A stretch of 64,000 bases of DNA from Propioniferax innocua (GCF_006716235.1 NZ_VFOR01000002.1:124001-188000), one strand, 5' to 3'. Shown: positions 8,678 through 17,555, counted from the stretch's first letter. Translations and numbers: made by a program. The notes: a model not told the origin generated them from the letters alone.

Positions 8678-8883
8678 TGGTGTCCGGTCCGTTCGCGCTC
8701 GCCCACAGCATCGTCGATGGACGTCCCGGGCTCGCAGGCCCGGCTGCACAGGAACTCTCCCCCGGCACGGGCGTTCCTTCGGCGTATGCGGTATCGGTGC
8801 GCGATGATCGTGCCGACCGATGGGTGAACTCACTGGACGCCGATGTCAGCTTCGTCATCCCCGTGTATGGAAGGACTTCATGA
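8677..8883 (+). CDS. small hypothetical protein in the coupled kinase operon
   Basis: A 68-residue reading frame that starts within the stop of the sensor gene (TGATG, ATG at 8677) and ends within the start of the next gene (ATGA at 8880-8883). Such double coupling argues that it is translated. The protein begins MVSGPFALAHSIVDG, has no TM helix, no cysteine motif and no domain I recognise. It occupies the place where glnH lies between glnX and pknG in some actinobacteria, but at 68 residues with no lipobox it is not a binding protein; it might be a remnant or a small subunit. Confidence 0.55.
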   Translation: MVSGPFALAHSIVDGRPGLAGPAAQELSPGTGVPSAYAVSVRDDRADRWVNSLDADVSFVIPVYGRTS

Positions 8884-10025
8884 GCATCACTGCCCCCGAC
8901 GCCCCGGGACGGCTCGGTGTTCCACTGGATCCAGCGCAGGCCGGTCGTTACATCAGTGACCTGCAGGCGTGGATCGATGCACGCCGTTCCGAGCTGGACC
9001 AGATCGACCAGGTGGTGATGGCCAGCCCCGACCGGGATCAGCTCACCGGCGACGTGGCGTTGTGCCTGACTCTGTGGAAATCGGTCTCGGATCGCCATGA
9101 CCTGTTGGCGGCCACCTGGGATTCAGGTCGGGTGGGTCCGGTGGAGCGTGAGCGGTTGTCCTCGTTGATCTGGGGGCGGCTCGAAACAGGCGACCCCAAG
9201 GCCAGTGCGCTGGCGGTCTCCCTGCCCGAGGCATCACGGCTGTGTGACGCGATGGTCGCCCAGCTGCGCACCCGCGTCAGCTTCGATGTGAACGCACATC
9301 AATACGCGGGACGCATGCATGATCTGCGGGCGCAGATGTCACGCCTTCAGGACCAGGTCGCCCTCGAACCCCCGGCCCTGCGCGCCGAGCCCGCGGCGAA
9401 ACTCGCCGACCTCCAGCAGCGGGTCGACGCCATGACTGACCGCATGGCTCAAGGCGGTGACATCGGAGGTCTCATCGGCCCGGTGGAGATCGAGGCGGCA
9501 ACCTTCGAGCGCGATCTCATCGTCGGCGGGGTCCAGCGGCGTCGCGCGCGTGGTCTGATCGATCAGACCCGAGAGAAGCTCGATGACCTCATCGAGCGGG
9601 AGGAGGCCATGCGCAAGCTCGTCAAACGCTGTCTCGCCACGGTCTCGCCCTCCCCCAAGTACGCCGTTCCCGATGTGGATGTGTTGGGCCCGATGCCCAA
9701 CACTCCCGATCGGGTCAAGGAGTTCTCCGAACGGCTCGACAAGGTCTCACGCGCCATGCAGGTGGTCCAGGAGGCCTACACCGAGGCGCTGCACGAACAT
9801 GACCTGCTCACAGCCCGAGCCGAGCAGTTGCGGGATCGGGCCCGAACGCTGGGGCTGACCGAGAATCGGGATGTGGCAGGTGTGAGCGCCATCTGCCACG
9901 ACGTTCTTTCCCGACGCCCCTGCCCCATGCCGCTGGCGCGTCATCTGGTCGCAACCTACGAGGCAGCACTCGAATGGGCGCTCACCCAGCAGCGGACGCC
10001 CACCAGAGAGGGTGAGCCCACATGA
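8880..10025 (+). CDS. helical/coiled-coil protein of the kinase operon
   Basis: A 381-residue soluble protein predicted almost wholly helical, with heptad-like stretches such as HDLRAQMSRLQDQVAL, KLADLQQRVDAMTDRMAQ and ARGLIDQTREKLDDLIEREEAMRKLVKRCL. No catalytic motif, signal peptide or TM segment. The sequence SPSPKYAVPDVDVLGPMPNTP in the second half is a Pro-rich break between two helical parts. Start and stop both overlap neighbours (ATGA), so it is made together with the sensor protein and the kinase. An adaptor that joins membrane sensor and kinase would fit, but that is a guess. I do not recognise a family. Confidence 0.75.
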   Translation: MSITAPDAPGRLGVPLDPAQAGRYISDLQAWIDARRSELDQIDQVVMASPDRDQLTGDVALCLTLWKSVSDRHDLLAATWDSGRVGPVERERLSSLIWGRLETGDPKASALAVSLPEASRLCDAMVAQLRTRVSFDVNAHQYAGRMHDLRAQMSRLQDQVALEPPALRAEPAAKLADLQQRVDAMTDRMAQGGDIGGLIGPVEIEAATFERDLIVGGVQRRRARGLIDQTREKLDDLIEREEAMRKLVKRCLATVSPSPKYAVPDVDVLGPMPNTPDRVKEFSERLDKVSRAMQVVQEAYTEALHEHDLLTARAEQLRDRARTLGLTENRDVAGVSAICHDVLSRRPCPMPLARHLVATYEAALEWALTQQRTPTREGEPT

Positions 10026-12532
10026 GGTGCACCCAGCCCGGATGCACGGGCGACATCGTCGATGGTTACTGCATGATCTGCGGCATGCCGCCCAGCATGG
10101 GCGCTTCGGCGTCCCAGCAGGCTGCACCGCAGACGAGTGTGCCGCAGACCAACGCGTCCCCGTCTCCCAAACCCAACTCCCCGTCCTCCAACTCCCCGTC
10201 CTCCGGTTCCCGGGCTCAGCAGGTTTCCGGGTCGGCCTCATCGCAATCGGCCGCACCGGCCGGCCCCGCCTCCGGCCGGATGTCGACCACGACGCCATCA
10301 CCCTCCAGCCAGCAGGGTCCGTCACCGCGACCGGGACCGACGCCGACCAAGGTCAAGGGTCGGTGCACGATGCCCGGCTGCGGCGGCGAGATCCGTGACG
10401 GCTACTGCGACATCTGCGGCTCGCCCCCGGGCACCGCGCCAAGCCCTGTCGAGGATGATGCCGGCCTGTCCTCGGTGACCAAGGCATCCAGCCACATCGC
10501 ATCGACGGCGCTGGGATCGTCGATCGTCGGCACCGAATCCACGCGGCGCATCCGTGAAGCCTCTCGAGAGCGATCGGCACGTATCGGTGCCGGGTTGACA
10601 CGCGTTCCCCCGGCTCCTGCGGTGGACCCGGAGAAGGCCATGATGACCGATCCCGTCGTGCCCGAGCGCAAAAGGTTCTGCCCCAGCTGCGGCGCCAAGG
10701 TGGGACGCTCACGCGAGGGGCGGCGCGGGCGTACCACGGGGTTCTGCGCCTCGTGCCGCAACCCCTTCTCCTTCGACCCGCAGCTGAAGGCCGGCGACAT
10801 CGTCGGCAATCAATACGAGGTGGCCGGTTGCCTCGCCCATGGCGGTCTGGGCTGGATCTACCTGGCCCGTGACAAGAACGTCTCCGACCGTTGGGTCGTG
10901 CTCAAAGGACTGCTCAATTCCGGCGACGCCGACGCCCTTGCCTCCGCGATCGCCGAGCAGCAGTTCCTCGCCCAGGTGGAACACCCGTTGATCGTCGAGA
11001 TCTACAACTTCGTCACCCACGAGGGTGCTGGCTACATCGTCATGGAGTACGTAGGTGGCCGTTCCCTGAAGGACCTGCTCAAGGACCGTCGGGCGAAGAA
11101 CAACGGGATCTACGATCCGCTTCCGGTCGATCAGGCGATCGCCTACATCGTCGAGGTCCTTCCCGCGTTCCAGTACCTGCACGAGAAGGGTCTGATCTAC
11201 TGCGATTTCAAGCCCGACAACATCATCCAGATGGGCGATTCGATCAAGCTCATCGATCTGGGTGGTGTGCGTCGACTCGATGACGAGGATTCAGCCATCT
11301 ACGGAACTGTCGGCTATCAGGCGCCCGAGATCGCGCGCCTGGGGCCCTCGGTGCAGTCCGACATCTTCACGATCGGACGCACGCTGATGGTGCTGTGCTC
11401 GGAGTTCCGTGGCTACCAGTCGACATACGAGTTCTCCCTGCCGCCGGTGGAGGAGACCCCGCTGTTCCAGGAGAACGACTCGCTGTATCGGCTCCTGTTG
11501 AAATGTTGTGCGCCGAACCCGGCCGATCGTTTCGCGTCCGCCGATGAGCTACAGACACAGTTGATGGGTGTGCTGCGTGAGACGGTGGCGCGCCGCACCC
11601 CGGGCACCGCGTTGACGTCAGCCCCCTCGGAGTTGTTCGAGGCCCCGGTGATCGTGAACGATTCGGTGGACTGGCACCAACTCCCCAGGTTGCGTCCCAA
11701 CACCTCCGATCCCCAGCATTCGTGGTTGTCGAACATCGACATCGATGATCCGGCCAACAAGCTCTCGGTATTGGACGGTGCTCCGGAGGACACCGAGGAG
11801 GTGTGGATCGCCCGCTGCGCCGCCGCCCTCGAACTCGGCGATCACCGACGTCTGGATCAGCTGACGCGCTCACTGCTGCATCTCAACCCGTGGGAGTGGC
11901 GGGCGGTGTGGATGCAGGGTCTGGGCGCCATGGCCCAGCATCGTTGGCATGACGCCATGGCCGCGTTCAACGCGGTGTACGGGCAGGTGCCCGGCGAACT
12001 GGCCCCCAAGCTCGCTCTCGCGGTCGCCTGCGAGAACGCCGGGGAGCCCGAGGTCGCCGAGGGGCTGTATCTCGCCTGCGTCTCGACCGACGCCAATTAC
12101 GTGACGATCTCGGCGTTCGGGCTGGCTCGTATCCGGGAGGCTCGTGGAGACCTGAAGAAGGCGGTCTCGGCTCTCGACATGGTGCCGACGACCAGCCGCG
12201 CCTATGCCGAGGCCCGACGCAGTCGCTCGCGTCACCTCATCGAACTCGGTGAGGGCTTGGAAGGACTGAGCAAGGCGATGGAGTCGATGCAGGGCGTACG
12301 CATGGCACCCGGTGAACGTGAACATTTCGAGGTGACCGTTCTGGAGCAGGCTCTCGCCGAAGTGCTCCACCACGGCCCACAGAAGATCGAGATCAGTGGC
12401 TACCCTGCCGAGGAGAAGCAACTGCGTATCGGTCTTGAGAAGGCCTACCGCCGCCTCGCACGTCACGAGGAGGAGCGCCGGGTCGAGCTCATCGACGAGG
12501 CCAACCAGATCCGACGCTGGAGTCTGCTGTGA
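10022..12532 (+). CDS. pknG: PknG-like serine/threonine protein kinase with zinc ribbons and TPR region
   Basis: An 836-residue kinase. Two near-identical zinc ribbons open the protein: Cys 3, 8, 17, 20 and Cys 115, 120, 129, 132 (pattern CxxPGCxGxIxDGYCxICG), joined by Ser/Pro-rich linkers. A rubredoxin-like site follows (Cys 220, 223, 242, 245), then the kinase domain (~264-520): glycine loop AHGGLGWIYLA, Lys ~293, catalytic loop YCDFKPDN (Asp 395) and LIDLGGVRR (Asp 412). As in mycobacterial PknG the usual HRD arginine is missing and DFG is DLG. The C-terminal ~240 residues are TPR-like. Mycobacterial PknG phosphorylates the FHA protein GarA to control glutamate metabolism. PknG is normally ~750 residues; the extra length is the ribbon region. 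Next gene is the matching phosphatase, overlapping by four bases. Confidence 0.92.
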   Translation: MRCTQPGCTGDIVDGYCMICGMPPSMGASASQQAAPQTSVPQTNASPSPKPNSPSSNSPSSGSRAQQVSGSASSQSAAPAGPASGRMSTTTPSPSSQQGPSPRPGPTPTKVKGRCTMPGCGGEIRDGYCDICGSPPGTAPSPVEDDAGLSSVTKASSHIASTALGSSIVGTESTRRIREASRERSARIGAGLTRVPPAPAVDPEKAMMTDPVVPERKRFCPSCGAKVGRSREGRRGRTTGFCASCRNPFSFDPQLKAGDIVGNQYEVAGCLAHGGLGWIYLARDKNVSDRWVVLKGLLNSGDADALASAIAEQQFLAQVEHPLIVEIYNFVTHEGAGYIVMEYVGGRSLKDLLKDRRAKNNGIYDPLPVDQAIAYIVEVLPAFQYLHEKGLIYCDFKPDNIIQMGDSIKLIDLGGVRRLDDEDSAIYGTVGYQAPEIARLGPSVQSDIFTIGRTLMVLCSEFRGYQSTYEFSLPPVEETPLFQENDSLYRLLLKCCAPNPADRFASADELQTQLMGVLRETVARRTPGTALTSAPSELFEAPVIVNDSVDWHQLPRLRPNTSDPQHSWLSNIDIDDPANKLSVLDGAPEDTEEVWIARCAAALELGDHRRLDQLTRSLLHLNPWEWRAVWMQGLGAMAQHRWHDAMAAFNAVYGQVPGELAPKLALAVACENAGEPEVAEGLYLACVSTDANYVTISAFGLARIREARGDLKKAVSALDMVPTTSRAYAEARRSRSRHLIELGEGLEGLSKAMESMQGVRMAPGEREHFEVTVLEQALAEVLHHGPQKIEISGYPAEEKQLRIGLEKAYRRLARHEEERRVELIDEANQIRRWSLL

Positions 12533-13821
12533 ACATGCCCGAGGGAGTTGGATCGTCCGGTTTCACCGAAGCCGTTCCGTGCATCAGTTGTGGGGTTCTG
12601 CCGATCCCCCAGAACGCCTGGTGCCCAGAATGTGGAGCCCTGCTGCCGACGCAGCTCCCCGAGGGACACCGACCACCGGGGGCGTCCTCGGTCACCACTG
12701 CTCTCCCCCCGAGCAACACCGATGGATCCGACGAAACCGTTCACCGGCTGGAGACGATCTGCCCGTCCTGTCAGGGCATCATCGAGACTGGATACTGCCT
12801 GCGTTGCGGCGCCGCCGAAGGTCCCCTGCGTGACCATTTCCAACAGGTTCCCGCCGTCTGGCTGGCCGGTGTGAGCGATCGTGGGATCCGGCATCATCGC
12901 AACGAGGACGCTCTGGCGCTGGCCGCCGACCCCGTGCCATGCTCGTACGGCGTCATGGTGGTCTGTGACGGCGTCTCATCCTCCGAGGCGTCGGACATCG
13001 CGTCGATGGCTGCGGCACGGGCGGCACGTGACCTGCTCGACGAAAGGCGTCGCAGCGCCTCGTCACGCCGTGCCCCCTCCTCGAGCATGCTGCTCCAGCA
13101 GGCGGTCGAGTCCGCCAACGACGCCGTCATCCGTGCGACCGGAGACTCCGAGACATCGCACACCGACGACGGCGCCGCCGCACAGATTCCGCCGACGAGC
13201 GGTGCGGCCGCCTGTACGTTCGTCGCGGCCCTGATCGATCAGGATGCTGTGACCGTCGCCAACATCGGTGACTCTCGTGCCTACTGGATCGGTGATGACG
13301 CCGATGCCCGGTTGTTGACGGTGGACGATTCGATGGCGCAGGTGCGCATGGCGATGGGCGTCGACCGCGAGACCGCTGAAAGCGAACCACAGGCCCATGC
13401 GATCACCCGTTGGCTGGGGGCCGATGCACCCGATCTCATGCTCACCCCACGTTCTTTCCAGGTACCCGGCGACGGCTGGCTGATCCTGTGCAGTGACGGA
13501 CTGTGGAACTACGCCTCCGCTCCTGAGCATCTGCTGACGCTGGTGCAGGAGGCCGCTCTCGCCGGCATCCATGAGCCGCGTGATCTGGCTGCGCATCTGA
13601 CGCGATGGGCCTGCGTACAGGGCGGACACGACAACATCACCGTCGCTGCAGCACGATTCGGGCCACGCCAGGATGTGTCGGCCATCATGCCGGGATCTGC
13701 TGCCCGCGATGCGGTGCCCCCCCCTGCTTCGGGCACGATGAACGCTCCGGTCACGGCCCTCTCCGATGACGCCACAGACCCTCTTCACGTCAAGGACCCC
13801 GCTGCACGTCAAGGAGACTGA
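12529..13821 (+). CDS. PP2C-family Ser/Thr protein phosphatase with N-terminal zinc ribbons
   Basis: About 430 residues. The N-terminus has two zinc ribbons (Cys 18, 21, 32, 35 and Cys 78, 81, 90, 93); the second ends GYCLRCG, matching those of the kinase. The PP2C domain (~112-385) has all metal-binding elements: DRGIRHHRNEDALAL, VVCDGVSSSE (Asp 147), NIGDSRAYWI, LCSDGLW and GGHDNIT. It would remove phosphate from Ser/Thr in the cytoplasm, most likely opposing the kinase encoded just before it. A GTG at 12529 overlaps the kinase stop; ATG 12535 is an alternative start two codons later. A disordered Pro/Ala tail ends the protein. Compared with PstP of mycobacteria it lacks a TM helix. Confidence 0.92.
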   Translation: MNMPEGVGSSGFTEAVPCISCGVLPIPQNAWCPECGALLPTQLPEGHRPPGASSVTTALPPSNTDGSDETVHRLETICPSCQGIIETGYCLRCGAAEGPLRDHFQQVPAVWLAGVSDRGIRHHRNEDALALAADPVPCSYGVMVVCDGVSSSEASDIASMAAARAARDLLDERRRSASSRRAPSSSMLLQQAVESANDAVIRATGDSETSHTDDGAAAQIPPTSGAAACTFVAALIDQDAVTVANIGDSRAYWIGDDADARLLTVDDSMAQVRMAMGVDRETAESEPQAHAITRWLGADAPDLMLTPRSFQVPGDGWLILCSDGLWNYASAPEHLLTLVQEAALAGIHEPRDLAAHLTRWACVQGGHDNITVAAARFGPRQDVSAIMPGSAARDAVPPPASGTMNAPVTALSDDATDPLHVKDPAARQGD

Positions 13822-13846
13822 CACAGCGTCGTCGGGCGTAGGGCCT

Positions 13847-13902
13847 GATCTGGTGACCGAAGCGGGGCATACTGGTCTGGACACCCCGGTGGGGACCAGA
13901 TC
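13847..13902 (+). promoter_or_regulatory. structured gap between phosphatase and VWA genes
   Basis: The 165-bp gap contains GATCTGGT (13847-13854) and its complement ACCAGATC (13895-13902), enclosing a second hairpin with CTGG and CCCC arms (13877-13887 pairing with 13891-13899). The two folds share bases and could exclude each other. It may be a partial terminator or a control point that lets the VWA and FHA genes be expressed differently from the kinase and phosphatase. Confidence 0.35.
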
Positions 13903-13986
13903 TCCCGATCCGCTGACGGGTACGACACCTCACCGGGAACGCACGACGAGTTCCCGGCCCGGGACTGCGACGATTGAAGGAGCGCC

Positions 13987-15267
13987 ATGGCGGATTTCAC
14001 CTCCGCGGTCTACCAGAACGAGTTCCTGCCCGACGGCGGCACCGATGTGAGCGCCATCGTCACCGTCGAGTGCGCCAATGCCGGAACCGCGGGCCAGACG
14101 GGAAGTGGATCGGCAGGCGAGATCATCATCGTCGACACCTCGGGCTCCATGGGCGTCACGAACATGGAGGCGGCCAAGAATGCAGCCATCGCGGCATTGG
14201 ACCACATCGTCGACGGCACGTGGTTCGCCGTCGTGGCCGGCAATCATCAGGCCTTCCTCGCCTACCCGATGAGCCGCGGGGGTCAGGGCATGGTCCGCAT
14301 GGATTCCTCGACGCGCTATCAGGCTGCCCGCGCCATCGGGACATTCCGTGCCGACGGTGGTACCGCGATCGGTTCGTGGCTCAATCTCACCCGAGCCCTG
14401 TTCAACTCGATCCCGGGGCTTCAGCAGAAACACGCCATCTTGCTGACCGACGGCGAGAACCACAACGAGACGCCTCAGCAGCTCGACATGGCGATCCAGT
14501 CGTCGATCGGTCAGTTCCAGGCCGATTGCCGAGGGATCGGCGTCGATTGGAAGGTCTCGGAGATCCGCAAGGTCGCCCAGGCTCTGCTCGGCTCGGTCGA
14601 CATCATCCCTCACCCCTCCCAGCTCGGCCCGGTGTTCGCCAACCTGATGCAGAAGTCGATGGCACGCGGTGTGGCCGAGGCCAATCTGAAGGTGTGGGCG
14701 CCGCAGGGCTCTCAGGTCCTGTTCGTGCGTCAGGTCTCCCCCGAGGTTGAAGATCTCACCCACCGGGGTACGGCGGTGAACCCTCTGACGCAGTCGTTCC
14801 CCACCGGCGCGTGGGGGGATGAATCACGTGACTATCACGTGGCGGTCCGGTTGGCTGCCCGCGCCGTGGGCCAGGAGCAGTTGGCCGCTCGCGTACAGCT
14901 CGAGGTCGGCGGTCAGGTGGTGACGCAGGGGTTGGTGAAGGCCAAGTGGTCCGGTGATACCTCCCTGACCGCACGCATCAATCCCGCCGTCGCCCACTAC
15001 ACCGGGCAGACCGAACTCGCCACCGCCATCCAGGAGGGTCTGGCTGCCCGTGCTGCGGGCGATGAACGAACGGCCACGACTCGTCTGGGACGTGCCGTGC
15101 AGCTGGCAGCTGAGACCGGGAACGACGGTGCGACATCGCGTCTGCGCAAGGTCGTCGATGTCCAGGACGAGGCCACCGGCACCGTCCGGTTGAAGCGGTC
15201 AGTGGACAAGGCCGATGAGATGGCATTGGACACCGCGTCCACCAAAACCACACGGGTGAGGGGCTGA
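13987..15267 (+). CDS. VWA-domain protein
   Basis: A 426-residue protein with an N-terminal von Willebrand factor A domain. The MIDAS metal site is complete: DTSGSMG (Asp 50), the conserved Thr in ADGGTAIGSWL and the Asp in LLTDGENHNETP. No signal peptide or TM helix, so it is cytoplasmic. The middle third has a beta-rich VWA-linked region, and the C-terminal third is helical and Ala/Arg-rich (RAAGDERTATTRLGRAVQLAAETG resembles TPR-like VWA partners). VWA proteins often act with AAA+ ATPases as chaperone or docking units, and an AAA+ ATPase is encoded upstream. AAGGAG lies five bases before ATG 13987. The FHA gene begins one base after its stop. Confidence 0.9.
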   Translation: MADFTSAVYQNEFLPDGGTDVSAIVTVECANAGTAGQTGSGSAGEIIIVDTSGSMGVTNMEAAKNAAIAALDHIVDGTWFAVVAGNHQAFLAYPMSRGGQGMVRMDSSTRYQAARAIGTFRADGGTAIGSWLNLTRALFNSIPGLQQKHAILLTDGENHNETPQQLDMAIQSSIGQFQADCRGIGVDWKVSEIRKVAQALLGSVDIIPHPSQLGPVFANLMQKSMARGVAEANLKVWAPQGSQVLFVRQVSPEVEDLTHRGTAVNPLTQSFPTGAWGDESRDYHVAVRLAARAVGQEQLAARVQLEVGGQVVTQGLVKAKWSGDTSLTARINPAVAHYTGQTELATAIQEGLAARAAGDERTATTRLGRAVQLAAETGNDGATSRLRKVVDVQDEATGTVRLKRSVDKADEMALDTASTKTTRVRG

Positions 15268-15268
15268 G

Positions 15269-16291
15269 ATGGCACGTTGCGCCGACGGACACGAGAGCCG
15301 TTCCACCGACTACTGCGACACCTGCGGTGCGGTCATCACCGATCCCGGGGCACCGTCCCCGGCATCGCGTGCCGCTGGCCCCGATCAGGCCGCGGGGGAG
15401 CCGGCCACACCGACCGGAATCACCTGCCCGAACTGCGATGCGATCAATCTGCCGGATTCGCTCTTCTGCGAAGCGTGTGGCTACGACTTCACCACCGGCA
15501 GCATGCCACGCGTCGCCGACACCAGCTCCTGGCTCGACCTCGATGCTCCCGCCGCGAGTGCACCCGGTGGCGTCGGGCCATCACCCAACCGGGATGAGTC
15601 GGCTTCGGCCGCTGCGAACCAGCCCGCTGCGGAGAAGCCGAGTGCTCCCGTACCGTCACCGTCGTTGGACCTCGAGCCCGAGCCCGACCCTGCTGCCGGT
15701 CCGGTCCCCCGCACCGCGACGCCCCGTCCAACGACGGCCCGTCCATCAACACCGCAGTCGGCAGGGTCGCAGTCCCCCGAAGCCACGCGCAATGCTCCTC
15801 TCATGCCCGAAACACCGCGACCCGAAGCACGGAGGCCTGAAGCTGGCATGACGACGAACGATCCGATCGACTGGGTGGCCGAGTTGTGGATCGACCCCGA
15901 GTGGTACGCCGTTCAGGAGAGCCCGGACCCCATTCCGTCCCCCGGGCTGCCCGACATCGTTCCGCTGCGCGGCGACTCGGTCCTGATCGGCCGTACCTCG
16001 CACAGCCGAGGGATCTTCCCCGATATCGAAGGTGGCGCCGACACCGGTGTCAGTCGGCGTCAGGCGAAACTGACCACCGATGGGAAGCGTTGGTTCGTCG
16101 AGGATCTCGATTCCTCCAATGGCACCTTCGTCGGCCCTGCTGCCGGAAAACTTCCGGAGGATCCGCTGACGCCGGGGCGTCGCCATGAGCTCGAGCCGAG
16201 TGACCGCATCTACGTGGGTGCGTGGACGCGGATTGTTCTGCGACGTGCCACGGCGGAGGAAGCCCGGGCCGCAGCCGGCCGCATGGACTGA
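15269..16291 (+). CDS. FHA-domain protein with N-terminal zinc ribbons
   Basis: A 340-residue protein. Zinc-ligand sets at Cys 4, His 8, Cys 16, Cys 19 and Cys 53, 56, 67, 70 (the last ends FCEACG) are followed by a ~150-residue Pro/Ala/Glu linker and a C-terminal FHA domain (~225-325) with the phosphothreonine-binding residues VLIGR, GVSRRQ and SSNGTFV. FHA domains bind phosphothreonine peptides, so it should recognise targets of the kinase encoded in the same block. The mycobacterial counterpart GarA has an N-terminal ETT phosphorylation motif; none is visible here, so the mode of switching may differ. The shared ribbon type suggests it docks on the same scaffold as the kinase and phosphatase. 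Confidence 0.92.
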   Translation: MARCADGHESRSTDYCDTCGAVITDPGAPSPASRAAGPDQAAGEPATPTGITCPNCDAINLPDSLFCEACGYDFTTGSMPRVADTSSWLDLDAPAASAPGGVGPSPNRDESASAAANQPAAEKPSAPVPSPSLDLEPEPDPAAGPVPRTATPRPTTARPSTPQSAGSQSPEATRNAPLMPETPRPEARRPEAGMTTNDPIDWVAELWIDPEWYAVQESPDPIPSPGLPDIVPLRGDSVLIGRTSHSRGIFPDIEGGADTGVSRRQAKLTTDGKRWFVEDLDSSNGTFVGPAAGKLPEDPLTPGRRHELEPSDRIYVGAWTRIVLRRATAEEARAAAGRMD

Positions 16292-16326
16292 AACCCGCAG
16301 CTGATCCATCCGTGGAGAAAGTGAAC

Positions 16327-17466
16327 GTGGACAAGGCAGACAGGGAGAAGTCGGCCGGGGATGCGGCTCCCCCGGCCCGCTTGGGCCGTGACCTGCGCGG
16401 GCACACCGACGCACTGGCAGCGTTGGTGGAGCATCGGAACCTGGTGGAGTTCACCGAAGGCCACTGGATCCTCGCCGAGGCCGTGGACGGCCGGATCTAC
16501 AACTACCGTCCCGAGGAGTTCCTCCCGCAGGAACATCGCTGGCGGGTGATGTCCCGCATCACGGCACCGATGGTCGCCGCGACGCTGCTGGCCGCCGTCG
16601 CCCTCGGCGGAGCCTCCGGCGAGGACGCTGTTCAGGCGACCCTGGTGCTGCTCATCGGAGGTGCCCTCGGGCTGGGTTTCTGCGCCCTGCAGTACACAGC
16701 GACCCAGAAGGTGCGCGCCAAACGTGCCCGGACGGGCATCCCCGCGGGACGCAAGCCGCTGCCGGTTCCACCCGAGACATCGGCCGAGCGTCATCGGCGT
16801 CACCAGAGCGATCACATCGAGGAGACACCTGTGATCGACGACGCGACGACCGGCCCCGGCGAGAAGCGTTCCGGGACTCGTCCGGACCAGGAGTGGATCG
16901 TCCGAGACAGCCCCGGCGCGGAGCCGACGAACGAGGAGCTGGCGAACCGTGAATGGCCACTGCTCCCCTCCGCTTCGGAGGAGGACGAGCCCGAACAGTC
17001 CTGGTGGGAGCGTCATCAGGGTTGGGAGAAGTACCGGCGGCAGCATGAACTCGGTCACGACGATCTGAACAGTGCGGTCGCCGAGAATCGGCGTCTCACC
17101 GCCAGCTCCGACCACCGATGGATCCTCGCACGAGATTCCGCCCAACGCTGGTACAACTACCGACCCGAGGAATACCGGTGGGCCGAAGGGTGGTCGAGGC
17201 GCGGTTTCGCGATCTCTCTCGGTGCCGGTCTGATGACCTTGTTGACCGTCACGGGCGTGATGGGACTGATCAGTTCTCCTTCCACGGAGACGGCCATCGC
17301 GACGGCAGTCGTCGGCCTGCTCACGACCGGGTTCTGGGTCCCGATCGGCATCCAGATCCGGGCCGGACGCGCGCGGGCCAAGCGCGGTGTCCCTCCGCCC
17401 CGCAGTGCGGCGTACCCGGTCGCTGCGGACCCGACCGATGAGGATCGCCGGAATCATCGTTCCTGA
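16327..17466 (+). CDS. duplicated-repeat membrane protein with YNYRPEE motifs, copy A
   Basis: A 379-residue protein made of two homologous halves. Each half has a helical segment with a Trp-Ile-Leu core (GHWILAEAVDGR; HRWILARDSAQR), then a YNYRPEE motif (residues 58-64 and 276-282), then two TM helices (~80-95 and ~104-122; ~293-312 and ~323-345) and a short basic, Pro-rich exit (GIPAGRKPLPVPPE; GVPPPRSAAYPVAA). The halves are joined by an acidic linker containing EPTNEELANREWPLLP. I know no family name. GTG 16327 is chosen because GGAGAAA lies six bases upstream; earlier in-frame starts lack an RBS. A paralogue with the same plan follows at 17791. Likely a membrane anchor of the TelA/kinase block, by position only. 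Confidence 0.8.
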   Translation: MDKADREKSAGDAAPPARLGRDLRGHTDALAALVEHRNLVEFTEGHWILAEAVDGRIYNYRPEEFLPQEHRWRVMSRITAPMVAATLLAAVALGGASGEDAVQATLVLLIGGALGLGFCALQYTATQKVRAKRARTGIPAGRKPLPVPPETSAERHRRHQSDHIEETPVIDDATTGPGEKRSGTRPDQEWIVRDSPGAEPTNEELANREWPLLPSASEEDEPEQSWWERHQGWEKYRRQHELGHDDLNSAVAENRRLTASSDHRWILARDSAQRWYNYRPEEYRWAEGWSRRGFAISLGAGLMTLLTVTGVMGLISSPSTETAIATAVVGLLTTGFWVPIGIQIRAGRARAKRGVPPPRSAAYPVAADPTDEDRRNHRS

Positions 17467-17498
17467 CGCTGCGCACCGGCGGGTCAGCATGTCCCACG

Positions 17499-17510
17499 GG
17501 TATCGTGGGC
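17499..17510 (+). promoter_or_regulatory. candidate -10 region before the DUF3107 gene
   Basis: GGTATCGTGGGC, whose TATCGT fits TANNNT, lies 46 bases before the GTG start of the DUF3107 gene. The identical 12-mer occurs at 18899-18910 before the next promoterless gap, which supports a shared promoter element rather than chance. Confidence 0.4.
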
Positions 17511-17555
17511 ACGCATTCGCGCCAGAACACCACACACGAACCACAAGGAGTACCC

